Positions 24,346-35,068 of a DNA stretch of 64,000 nt are shown here, one piece after another. The notes under the pieces were generated by a model that was not told where the DNA came from, made no database searches, and saw nothing but the letters and a program-made list of their open reading frames with translations. Each line of letters begins with the position of its first letter. Positions within the stretch are counted from its first letter, which is position 1. The DNA lies in NCBI RefSeq assembly GCF_036588685.1, contig NC_086374.1, positions 88,096,059-88,160,058 of the forward strand, read 5' to 3'. A program made the position numbers and the translations under genes. Source of the DNA: Mytilus trossulus (taxonomy: Eukaryota; Mollusca; Bivalvia; Mytilida; Mytilidae).

Positions 24346-25650
24346 AGAAGCTTTTACGTAATGTTCTCAACATTATCGCGTTAATTGACGAAGATATGAC
24401 ACATCCGGCCATTTCATTTATTAGGTTTCGAGTAAAACCTGACGTCTTAAAACTTAGTTAAGACGAAAGTAGAAAGTTTTTTCTGTCATTTTTTGTAGTG
24501 AATTGCCTAACGCGTTAAATTATCAATTAACGCGTTAAAAATTATTTTAACACGTTTAAACTACATTTATCGCGTTAAATGTGATTTTATCGCGTTAAAT
24601 GTTAACGCGTAACTTTATCGGGTTTTTGACATGAACGGCCTTTCATACTTAGGTATCAAGTTAACACTTGGGTATCAAGTTAACATACAGAAAATGATAG
24701 TATAAGACAAATTCATAAGAAATGTGACAAGGCATAATTTTGTTACACTTTTAAAAAAAATCTTATGTACAATTTAATCTTAAAAACATTTTTTTCCAGG
24801 TTGTTGAAATTACAATTCATGGTGTGGGGAGTAAGACTTGAATATCTGATATTGTTAACATGATGGTAGGTATACAAGCTTTTAGTTTTTTTCATAATTT
24901 AATAGTAATTGATATCAATTGTTTTTTTAAAGGTTTGAAATACTATACTATATGATAAAGTACAAGTTTATTTTTGTATTGCAAACTTAATAGAATTGAA
25001 AATAGCAATTGAGAATGAGTTGGAGAGATAAAAAAAACATACAAAGAGCAGAAAACATAACCATTAGTTTGATTTTGAATACCAATTATTTTCTCACAGA
25101 ATTTTGTATGTTATTCGAGAACTTTTAATCAATTATTATGATCTATATATATTTTTTAAAGTTGCGAATAACTGACCTTGAACTTTGTTTTACAGGTTAG
25201 CATCACAAGTTTCCTTTGGGTAACTTGCTTGAGGAGTAAAGAGAGCTGTTTAAGGTGAGAATTTATTAATCAACAAACAATTTAAATTTTAATTATACAT
25301 GTATCTATGCCCCTAGATATCTATGTATCCATTTTTACTGATTTTTTTTCCCTTTCCTGAACAAGAAATATAAAGGGGATATAACCTGATATCAAGTAAA
25401 AAAATAGCTTTTATAAAAAGATGCATAATAACTGCCTTACATTCAGTGGTTCATATATTCGTTTCAACTTTCAAAAGAATTTTATTCCTACATTTTTAAC
25501 ATAAATTTTGTGTGGAGTAAGTGTCAACTAAACAACAAATAACATACCGTATTCAATTATTTTAACTTTTTGTTTAGTGAATTTATCAGCAGCTTCTGCA
25601 TTCATCATGTTGAATATTTCAAATAATTACTCATGGAAAATTGATGTTAA

Positions 25651-25924
25651 GGTGGTACCCAACACTTTCACTAAAATTAATTTGGCTCGTTTATATTTTC
25701 ATAAAATTTTGACAAAGTATTACTTTTGACCCTTTGACAAAAATATAAAAATTTTAAAAACGTTGAACGAACTATTTTATCAGATAAATTACACTGATTA
25801 TATAGCAGTTTTACAAACACTACTTTTGATCATTAAAAAGCTTCATCCTCCCTAAATAACACAACGTAATTAAAACATTTAGCTGATTTTACAGAGTTAT
25901 CTCCCTGTAGTGTAAGGTACCACC
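25651..25924. mobile_element. 274-bp TTAA MITE
   Basis: The ends are GGTGGTACCCAACACT on the left and the complement of GGTGGTACCTTACACT on the right. TTAA flanks both sides (25647-25650 and 25925-25928). It is non-coding and sits in intron 3 of cassette unit 3. I recognise it as a very common mussel MITE. TTAA sites point to piggyBac-type mobilisation. Confidence 0.85.
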
Positions 25925-25959
25925 TTAAGTCTCAGAAAAGTTTGGAAAGTTTATTTTTG

Positions 25960-26235
25960 TCTTCAGGAGCCTGTTTCTGGGGTTGTATGTTGATGTGTTA
26001 CATATTTGTTTTTTGTTCATTTTTTGTACATAAATGAGGCCATTAGTTATCTTGATTGAATTGTTTTACAGATGTCATTTTGGGAATCTTTTATAGTTGA
26101 CTTGATAATGGTTTATGGGCATTGCTCATTGTCGACGGTCATACAGTCTATAGTTGTTTTAAATTTCTGTATCATTTGGTCTCTTGTGGAGAGTTGTCTC
26201 ATTGGCAATCATACCACATCTTCTATTTTTTATAT
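25960..26235 (-). repeat. inverted copy of the GATTGCCAATGAGAC dispersed repeat
   Basis: On the minus strand it reads agatgtggtatgattgcc, atgagacaactctccac, and so on to caggctcctgaag. The two plus frames at 26072-26316 are its shadow. Confidence 0.7.
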
Positions 26236-27130
26236 TTCACATTCAGTGATATCAGGTTCTTTTTTTATTTGAAAAATTGCACATTAAATGTTATTATATT
26301 CCAGAATAATAATTAATTCGAAATCAAACAATAATTAAAACTTGACTTTATTTCTTTTCAGTTGAAAGTGTCGCCTTTGCTGCCTTGTGTGGTACAATCT
26401 TCAGACAATATCCTGCAAACCGTGGCTGAACTGTTACTATCTTTTTTTAGTAGAATCCTTAGACAGTAATCTTGTGGCAGAATGAGTTGTAAACAAATTG
26501 TTTTTATTCCTGTATTGAGTTTCAAATTGGATATTTTTTTATTTATATTATTTGTATTCCATTTGCATTCAATTATTGTTTTTTAATTGATGAATCATTA
26601 AAACTTAAATTTTGTGGGGTCCTAAAGGACTTTCTTAGAGGGGGCCAGCGCAATTGATTAAACAAAATTTTTCCTGCAACAGGGAGAGGAGACATCCCCA
26701 TAAATATGCCTTTGAAATGGGGTGTTAAAGAAGATTTGTATTGTTTGTTTGTTTGTCCATCATCAGCTCTCATCCACAGCTTGGTAGATTTTCATTGAAA
26801 CTTTCAGCTGATTTTCTGTACTAAAGGCAGTATGTTTTTTAATTTATTATAATGAAATTTTGGGTTTTCCCAACCTTTTTGAAGTGAAAACATTGGAACA
26901 CTGTTGGCAGATACTGAAGATTATTTGAAAGTTTAGAGAAAGTCCCATTTAATCTTGATAATTGTGGGTTAAAGTTGTAGATGGATAATAAAGATTAATA
27001 TGCTTAGAAATTTGGTGTGAGTAAATAAACTTTACTTTTTATTTTAAAACAGCATGTGATTAAAAATATGAAATGAATTGTTAAACATATCCTTGGTGAT
27101 CTAATAATTTTTTGCACAGATCAAGATATT

Positions 27131-27296
27131 TAGTCAGTGGTGGATCCAGAAATTTTCCAGGAATATGGGGGGCACTGACTGCTTCAGCGGGGCCCTGCTC
27201 CAGTCATGTTTTAGTGATTCCCTAAATATTAAACCAAATTTTTCCCACTGAAGGGGGCCCTCTGAAAAATCCTCTTAATCCACGTCCCTGCTATTT
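27131..27296. mobile_element. short MITE-like element, CAGTGGTGGATCCAG ends
   Basis: The left end cagtggtggatccagaaatt and the right end ttaatccacgtccctg are roughly inverted, with G- and C-rich runs inside. It belongs to the same end type as 5084-5696 and 864-1118. No clear target-site duplication. Confidence 0.4.
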
Positions 27297-28330
27297 TGTT
27301 TTTTTATAACCCAGTAAATAAGTTGTTTGTTCTCAAAAAATAATTTGATTCATGTATTTTTTATTGTAGCATAAACATAGCTTTAATTTCCTTTGTTTAA
27401 GAATTGTAATGTTTTTTTAATGTCATTTTTAAAAGTTGGCACTAATTGAGGAATCTGTTGTTTATGGAATTCTTTTATAAGTTTGGTTAGCAATAAAAAG
27501 TTTTTTTTTATTAAACAAAGAATAATTACTCTGTTTACAGAATTTAATACATGTATCAAAAATTAGACATGATTTAATTTAATTCATAATGCTTATTTAA
27601 TTGGAAATTACATTAGGATTATCTCCCCCTAATTAGTATTCAAAACAATATTATAAAAACAACCCGGAAAATAAATAGAATCCTCAGTAATGTCAACATT
27701 TATTTTGTATAAATGTAATATTATGCTAATGATACAAAACCCATGATGCAGATCCTTTTCCTCCTTTTTATTGTAGAGATAATTTACATACGTGTCCAAA
27801 ATCATATCCCTAGAATCAATTTGTTTTTTGATATTCGTACACACCTAACAAAAGCAGATTGTGTTTGGTTTCATTTGGATATTTTGTATCATTGTGATAT
27901 ATCATAATAATTATAATTGGTAAATAAAATATATTTGAAAAACCAGCCTCATTTCATTTGAATTTGGATAAGTAAAGGGGGAAGAGATTTCTGTGGTCCA
28001 CGGTATGACACACATGCAGATGATTTATATTTCCATTAGGTGTCGATCATCATCATTCAACTTTTTTAAGAATTTTTTGTGTAATTTCTTTGCTGGTTTG
28101 AATAAGACCCAAAATAAACGATGCTTTAAGCACTACCTTACAGAATTGATCATTGTGTTTGCTGATTACCATCATATAGCTACCAATGCTGTTAATAGGT
28201 GACTATAATGCTAAAAGGATTTATGTAAAATCATAATTATGCAAACTGTAGAAGAGGCTTGATAGCTCCATATCTGTATGCAGATGCCTCATGGTGTTTC
28301 ATTATACATTTTACCCTATATTTCAGGTTC
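27297..28330. other. AT-rich sequence, no gene seen
   Basis: There are only short frames without domains. From about 28345 a repeat begins (ttatgccccatctatgatagtagagg), a type I know from other bivalves. Confidence 0.4.
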
Positions 28331-28407
28331 AATAACCAGGGTGTTTTTATGCCCCATCTATGATAGTAGAGGGGCATTATGTTTTCTGGTCTGTTCGTCC
28401 GTTTGTC

Positions 28408-28645
28408 TGGGGCTATGGTTTTTTTTTGGAAAAAAAAGTTTGTTTCCAGGTTTTGGTGAAAAAATAATTTGTTTTGGACCATGAGAAAAAAAAAACTTTG
28501 GTTTCACCCTCAGCTGCCACTATGTAATGCTAAAATTGAAAGAAAAAAAATGTTTTTGGTTTGTCGCTAAAAAAATATATTGTTCTTCGCCAAAGGCGAA
28601 AAAAAAAGTTTGCACAGGAAAAAAAAGCCATAGCCCCCCCCCCCA
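28408..28645. mobile_element. foldback repeat with GGGGCTATGG ends
   Basis: ggggctatgg (28409) and ccatagcccc (28628) form inverted ends. The inside is mostly A and T runs with gaaaaaaaa and tttggt words. It lies within the ctatgatagtagaggggcat repeat and may split it. No gene. Confidence 0.5.
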
Positions 28646-28689
28646 GAAAATCAAATGGTTGCAACCTTATGTGTAATATGGCTGACTAT

Positions 28690-29290
28690 ATATTTGGTAT
28701 ATTATAAAATTATAAAAAAAGGTATACATGTCCTTCATACAAAGATTACATCAGTGGTCTTGTGTTATTGCATTGGTCTCATGATGTTAAAACCAATGAT
28801 TTAAAAAATGGCATTTGCTGCTGCTCTATTTGTGGATTGCACAAAGTAGGCTTAATATTCACGAACCTGTCCTGAATATGCATTTAATTGCCACAGGACT
28901 TTAAACAGCAATTCATTATTACCATCCTGAGGGAATGCCTAGCCTAAACAAGTCATGGTTCAGTGATTAATGTTCAGTTTTGTGATTATGTATTTGTTTC
29001 TCTGAAACAAGGTAATTCTTCATGTTTATTTATGTTTTAATGGATGGAATGATTGTATGGTGTACATGTCTGTCTAACAAGGTTCTTCTGACCTTGACCT
29101 TATTTTCATGGATATTTGTTCATATTTAAATTTTGTGATAAGGATTATTTCTTGGATACTATAAGTAAAAGTTATAAGAGATATTCAAAAAAGGGTCAAC
29201 TATATTTGGTATACAGAATGATTATATAAAGGTAAACATGTTTGTCTGATGAGGTACATCTGACCATGAACTTATTTTCATGTTTTTATA
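28690..29290. repeat. tandem repeat with the tgaccttgaccttattttc word
   Basis: Two to three diverged copies of a unit with the words tatttggtatac, gtacatgtctgtctaacaagg and tctgaccttgaccttatt lie here, about 165-190 bp apart. It is a family seen widely in bivalves. Confidence 0.5.
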
Positions 29291-31090
29291 GCGCCTGCAA
29301 CTTTAGTGGCAAAAGCAAGACTATCTAAGCCATCCTACATTTCTTTTGTAGTCTTCTACAAATATTCACTCAGTTTTTGAAATTTTGATAACTCTGTACT
29401 AAACATGAACAGAAGTTTGTTTACAATCAAGCTAATATTCAGATGGAAATTTTGTAAAAATTTATTTCCTGTTTTTTTGTATATTACTTACAAGTGGTCT
29501 TAATTTTGCTAGCCTTCAACATTTTTCGAAATAGTGAAACATAGCAATCCTACATTCCGTCGTCGCCCCCACAAATATTCACTCTGTGGTTAAAGTTTTT
29601 GAAATTTTAATAACTTTCTTAAACTATCCTGGATATGTACCAAACTTTTACAGAAGCTTAAAGATTTTACAAAAATCTTCTCTGAAACAACTGGGCTAAA
29701 TTAAACTAAACTTGGCCACAATCGTTTTTGACAGTGGCGTAGCCAGGGTTGAAATGATGTGGATGTTTCGCGGAGCGGAGCGAGGCAAAAAAATTTTGGA
29801 CCTTTTTATGCAGAAAAATTATTTTTTATTTAAGCACATGTACTCCCCCAGAATCCGACACTAGTTACATTTTTGTTTAAATTCAAAATACACACCTTTT
29901 CATATATTTATATTTTCAACTGAATTTTATTGTTTCCTCGAAAGTACCTGCATTTAATTCATGAATATTGCATTTAAAAGTTTCCCACCTAATTTTATAT
30001 TTGACATATCAAAAACGGACCCCATTACAGCGGCACTTTTGTATAATTAAGGAACTTCGGAATATAGGAACTGAAGTGACTCTTCTTTCCAGGAATTTGC
30101 GTCTACAACCTTAGGTTTTTGATTTTTGATTACTAGTATTTAGCTAAACGCGTTGCAGGAGACATAAAAATACCGGGCCTCCGACCAACCGGTCGTGTTA
30201 GCACTCTCATGTGTACAATTTTTGTCAGATTAAGTGAAACTCATATCATCAGCAATGTCTTTGACACTTTCAAAAATAAGTAATATTCAAATATTTTAAC
30301 CAGTTATGACCCTTTGAAATATAAATGGTAATGGAAATCCCATTTCATTTGCTGTAAGCTTTAATTTCTCTGAAGATATTGAAAAGAGAAAAGAAAAAGA
30401 AAACAAGTGCTTTTTTAGTTATTCCCTTGTTCCTTGCCCTTTGATAGATAAAACATGACATGAACATTTCTGATGTGCATGGCGGGGAACAATTTGGACC
30501 TTTTCTTTAATTGAAAATAAAACTAGTATTTGAACCTAGATAGAAACGGGAATTCATAAGCCTAGGAATTTTCACGGTATATTACAAATTGATTTTTGTT
30601 ATCACGTCGTTTACCATGTCACAAAAACGATACCAGGAGTCAGGATATGGTGTTTTAGTTGTTAGTTGCTATAGTAGATAAGAAGACATCACTTCACTAG
30701 GTTCAATTTCAGAGGAAACATGTCCAAGGGTCTGCGTTTCATCATCCTCTCCGCTTACCTTAATTAGCCGATAACGTAGATTTTTTTGACGAACAAAAGT
30801 TAACTTGAAACACTATTCTGCGATTGGACTATCTTGTTTACATATTCTAATTTATCCTGAATGAAAGACCATGCAGGCATATACTGCTTCGAAAATGACT
30901 GGATATTAACCTCAGCCTTGATACATTTGGATACTTCTGAGTTGAAGTCTGCTATTTTATTTTTTTGGTCAAAATGATGTGGATGCTTGAGCATCTGAGC
31001 ATACATGCAAGCTACGCCACTGATTGAGGTATTTAGTTTAAAAATGTGTGGTGTGACCTGGCCAACCAACCCAGACCAGTAAGGTCTAGA
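29291..31090. repeat. dispersed repeat interrupted by the 29732-31022 element
   Basis: The words acaaatattcactctgtgg, tcttaaactatcctgga, cagaagctt, tctctgaaac and aaacttggccacaat run up to 29731. The text resumes at 31023 with attgaggtatttagtttaaaa and tggccaaccaac, in the same order as at 33060-33180. The two halves fit as one repeat split by an insertion. Confidence 0.6.
29732..31022. mobile_element. 1.29-kb inverted-end element, CAGTGGCGTAGC ends
   Basis: The ends are CAGTGGCGTAGCCAGGG and the complement of GCTACGCCACTG. The sub-end word aaatgatgtggatg also occurs at both ends, but in direct orientation (29754 and 30971). TTGA/TTTGA-like bases flank the insert in the host repeat. An 89-aa minus frame (30800-31069) overlaps the right end but has no domain I recognise. 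Probably non-autonomous; the end sequence resembles hAT-type elements, but the flanking duplication looks like 4-5 bp rather than 8. Confidence 0.55.
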
Positions 31091-31521
31091 TCACTTACCT
31101 GCTGATAGAGCACCTGCTGATATAGCACCATCAGCTGGCGATACGGCACCTTTTTGGGAAAATTTGATTTGCCTCCCTTTGCACAGTGTCTTAAGTTTTC
31201 AGAGAAAAAACTATTATTGATATAATTTAACTAATTGCAAAAAAAAAACCACATTGTGTTCTTCCACAACCGTTTTTAAACTTAATAAAATATATCCACA
31301 AATGTGTATTTTCACAAACATATCTAATTTACAACTATTTTCTTCTCATTTTAAGTTAATTTAAATTGTTTTGTCGGAATTAATTTGAATAAATACTTTG
31401 AAATTGTAAGTATTTTTTAATTGGCTTTGTAGTATCTCCTTTAGATTTAAATAATATGTAAACTATAAGCTAAAAGAATAAGATTTAATTTTCGTTCTTA
31501 ATATTTTTCATATAACTCACC

Positions 31522-31835
31522 AATAACAATGCCTGACCTGTCATATATATGCATGAAGTTCTGGAAGGGATGTTTATATATATATATTAGAGAATAATAG
31601 AAAAAGACAACAGAATGGACACAAAAAGGAAATTAAAAACAATAGGATAACAATAGAGAATAATATATGTAAACAACAACTTAAAGACAAAAATGTAAAC
31701 CTCGTTCTAATTAGACAAACAATGGTGCCTGTCATACACATGCATGAAGGTCTGGATGGGTCGTTGATATAACAGAAAATAACGGAAAAAAGAAGACAGA
31801 ATGGACAAAAATGAATAGATAATAATATTGGGGGA
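31522..31835. repeat. imperfect 191-bp tandem duplication
   Basis: The block tgcatgaagttctgga ... aagacaacagaatggacacaaa (from 31550) recurs from 31741 as tgcatgaaggtctgga ... agaagacagaatggacaaaaa. A short AT microsatellite lies in the first copy (31574-31587). Confidence 0.6.
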
Positions 31836-32324
31836 AAGGAAGAGAATAATGGCATAAAATGTAATGAACTTATAGATAGAGCAGGAGCATTTTTTTCTAT
31901 TTGAATTTAAAGCACAATGAAATAACTGCCTCTAAAGCTAGATTGTTCAACACATACACACTTGGATATCCACAAATGTTCTAGTAAGAAGACAATCGAA
32001 AATAAATCAAGACCACTTAGAAAAAACACTTGGTTTTTTCACGGTATCTTATACAATTTTACTAACAGGGTGATAAGTTCTATTCAGGCAAAAACTACAG
32101 TTACCATCATCCGCTTGTCAACAGTTAAACTGTAGACGCATTTTTCGCGAATTTATAGTTTGTAAGGGTTATTGCAAACTTTGCAAACGTATGTTAGAAA
32201 CAAAGGATATAAACGTGTGCTCGCTGAACCGTTTTTATCGTTTTTGTTAGAAAGAAATGCACTCTAGATACGGAACAACTTCAGTTTTTTTGTAGGGTTC
32301 GTGTTGATCAGTCTTAAGTTTATA

Positions 32325-32440
32325 GTTGTGTGTTTTGTGTACTTTTGTTTGTTGGTAATTTTTTCTTTTCTCCATGGTGTTGTCAGTTTATTTTCGACTT
32401 GTTAGTTTGAATATCCCTATGATATCTTTTGCATCTTATT
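32325..32440 (+). repeat. relic of the Penelope-like element 3' tail
   Basis: The words ccatggtgttgtcagttta, gtttgaatatcccta and gatatcttt follow the same order as the tail at 56440-56490 and 53215-53285. Strongly diverged. Confidence 0.45.
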
Positions 32441-32769
32441 TGTTTTCAATTAAAGTAAAACAGCTTGCTGAATGAGTGACAGTATTTTCAATTCTTTCTA
32501 TTATAAAAATAATAATCCACGACTAAAAGATTGAATTTTCAGAGAAGAATTAAGCGCGTTACATTCTAAGCTCTGTGGACAATTTAATTTTGAGAAACCG
32601 TAGGACTTGACTACAGCTAACTTGAAAAGAGCATTGTTCGAATCGTATTATCAGATTATTACATGGCATTTTTCATATCGCATGTATTATCGGGCACAGG
32701 ACGTTTGCGTTTTTTTACCTGTAAAACGATAGGACATTTGCGCTTCAAATACTATGGACATTTGCGCTT

Positions 32770-34260
32770 TTAATTTTGATTTGTTTATCAGGTGAAGATT
32801 TATCTGCCCTAAAATTTTCAGATGAATCAGACAACCCATTGTTGGGTTGCTGCCCCTAAATTGGTAATTTTAAGGAAATTTTACTGTTTTTGGTTATTAT
32901 CTTGAATATTATTATAGATGGAGATAAACTGTAAACAGCAATAATGTTCAGCAAAGTAAGATTTACAAATAATAGGTCAACATGACCAAAATGGTCAGTT
33001 GACCCCTTGAGGAGTAATTGCGCTTTATAGTAAATTTTTAACCATTTTTCGTAAATCTCCATGATCTTTTACAAAAATCTTCTCCTCTGAAACTACCAGG
33101 CCAAATTAATCCAAACTTGGCCACAATCATCATTGATGTATCTAGTTTAAAATTTGTGTTTTTTGACCCGGCCAACCAACCAAGATGGCCCCCAAGGCTA
33201 AAAATAGAACATGGAGGTTAAATGCAGTTTTTGGTTATTACTCAAAAACCAAAGCATTTAGAGCAAATCTGACAAGGGGTAAATTTGTTTATCTGGTCAA
33301 GATCTATCTGCCCTGAAATTTTAAGATGAATGGGATAACCAGTTGTGGGGTTGCTGCCCCTGAATTGGTAATTTTAAGGAAATTTTGCTGTTTTTGGATA
33401 TTATCTTGAATATTATTATGGATAGAGATAAAATAAACAGCAAAAATGTTCAGCAAAGTAAGATTTACAAATAAGTCAACAGGACCAAAATGGTCAGTTG
33501 ACCCCTTTAGGAGTTATTGCCCTTTATAGTCAATTTTTATCCATTTTTCGTAAATCTTAGTTAACTTTTACAAAAATCTTCTCCTCTGAAACTACTGGGC
33601 CAAATTTTACTAAACATAGCCAGAATCATTATTAGGCTATCTTGTTTAAAAATTGAGTTTTTTGACCGGGCAAACCAACCAAGATGGCCGCTACGGCTAA
33701 AAATAGAACATAGGGGTAAAATGCAGTTTTTGGCTTATAACTCAAAAACCAAACCATTTAGAGCAAATCTGACAAGGGGAAAAATTGTTTATCTGGTCAA
33801 GATCTTTCTGCCCTGAAATTTTTAGATGAATCGGACATCTCGTTGTTAGGTTGCTGCCCCTAAATTGGTAATTTTAAGGAAATTTTGCTGTTTTGGGTTA
33901 TTATCTTGAATATTATTATAGATAGAGATAAACTGTAAACAGCAATAATGTACAGCAATTTAAGACTCAAAAATAAGTCAAAATGACCAAAATGGTCAAT
34001 TGACCCCCAAAGAAGTTATTGTCCTTTATAATCAATTTTTAACAACTTTCATAAAATTTGTAAATTTTTACTAACATTTTCCACTGAAACTACAAGTTCA
34101 TTATAGATAGAGATAATTGTAAGCAGCAAGAATGTTCAGTAAAGGAAGATGTACAAACACATCACAATCACCTAAACACAATTTTGTCATGGACTGTCTG
34201 CTTCCTTTGTTTAATTCACATATGCCAAGGTGAGCGACACAGGCTCTTTAGAGCCTCTAG
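32770..34260 (+). mobile_element. 500-bp tandem repeat array with Helitron-like 3' end
   Basis: The unit ttgctgcccctaaattgg ... aagatggccgc-type ... gatgaatcggacaac recurs with tgcccc at 32851, 33355 and 33855 (504 and 500 bp). Each unit includes accaaaatggtcagttgacc. The last copy decays and is followed at 34242-34260 by GGCTCTTTAGAGCC, a perfect short hairpin, then TCTAG and T. A hairpin just before CTRR and a following T is the 3' end expected for a Helitron. I do not see a helicase frame or a defined 5' TC end. The array is certain; Helitron membership is inference. Confidence 0.65.
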
Positions 34261-34999
34261 TTTATTCACCTTTTCCAACCTAAAGCAAGTTTTTTCCCCT
34301 GAAGTTTTTCTTTACATAAGATTATTCTATTCAAAAATTGATAGGGAAGAAAATATTTTTGGTTTTCATTGTTTTTGAATCCCCAATATATATGATTTAT
34401 CTAACTTTTACCTAAAATTCTAAATCAGTAAAAGATTTAAACTACCTGTTAATATGTTTGAAAATTTAAACTGTTTTTAAGTAATAAATGCTTCTTCAAA
34501 ATTTTACCTTCATACATAGTATTGTCCAGCTGCCAGTGAAACAAGAAATAGCTGTTCAGGTGTTGACAGTTTAAATTTTCAGATGGATATGTTGTTCATT
34601 TCTTCACATGACCCTTTGCGATTTCTATTTTGGATTAATATTTGCAATGTTTGAAATCTCTTGGTATCATTGTGCATACAATATTGGATTTATTTTATTT
34701 CACTTCTCAGACTTTTTATAGCAATTTTGCTTCTTAAATGTGACTTGTTTTTCCAAGATGGGCTTACATATGATGTTGTACATGTGCAATTCGAAATAGT
34801 TTTGGAGTATACCTTGTAGTGTTTTTTTCTTTGAAATCTACTACAATATTAATAGGACGTATGTGCATAAAATGCTGTGTTCACTCAAGGAAATTCAATT
34901 TTTATAAGATGGGATTTAGTTATGTTAAAAATCTTAAAATTTGAAAACTGCAATCCAAGTAGGCGATATAGTGTGAGTTCAACAACTTGTTTCTGTTGC

Positions 35000-35068
35000 T
35001 TTGAATAAACTAATCATAGATACCAGGACTAAATTTTGTATATACCATAGACGCGCCTTTCGTCTACA
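35000..35068 (-). repeat. outer half of the interrupted hammerhead repeat
   Basis: Minus strand: AGAC (35065-35062) then GAAA (35061-35058), ggcgcgtctatgg and the core words acaaaatttagtcctggta. It is the missing half of the ribozyme whose CTGATGA half lies at 36133-36139. Confidence 0.7.

Larger units (their letters stand above)
19058..24648. mobile_element. 5.6-kb terminal-inverted-repeat element rich in TTTAACGCGTTAAA
   Basis: The left end gtatgagaggccgatcatg pairs with the complement of the right end, and the inverted match continues through aaaaacccgataaagt for about 110 bp. TTAG flanks both ends (19054-19057 and 24649-24652). The host site is a tandem 19-mer (ttaggtatcaagttaacac at 19035 and 24649, then a variant at 24668), so the insertion split that array. 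Inside are arrays of TTTAACGCGTTAAA, a hairpin (19469-19824), a nested TTAA MITE (22941-23743) and short frames without known domains. No transposase is recognisable, so it is probably non-autonomous. Confidence 0.75.
17975..26470 (+). ncRNA. exon-cassette unit 3 (blocks A-D), split by large insertions
   Basis: Block A ends at 18440, here with a standard GT donor (TG/GTGAGT) at the place where units 1 and 2 use GC. Block B is 24800-24865 (acceptor tttccag, donor TG/GTAGGT). Block C is 25196-25254 (acceptor ttacag, donor AG/GTGAGA). Block D starts at 26362 after ttttcag. Intron 1 is enlarged by a dispersed repeat (18564-18990) and the 5.6-kb element at 19058-24648. Intron 3 holds a TTAA MITE. 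Block B here has an in-frame stop, against a conserved protein. Two AATAAA signals (26985 and 27013) lie downstream of block D. Confidence 0.5.

Noticed and set aside
30800-31069. 89-aa minus frame as transposase remnant
   Set aside because: Residue composition is plausible, but I recognise no transposase motif and the frame crosses the element border.
31574-31855. 93-aa hydrophobic minus frame
   Set aside because: It translates a tandem duplication rich in A and G; the F/L/S run is a product of composition.
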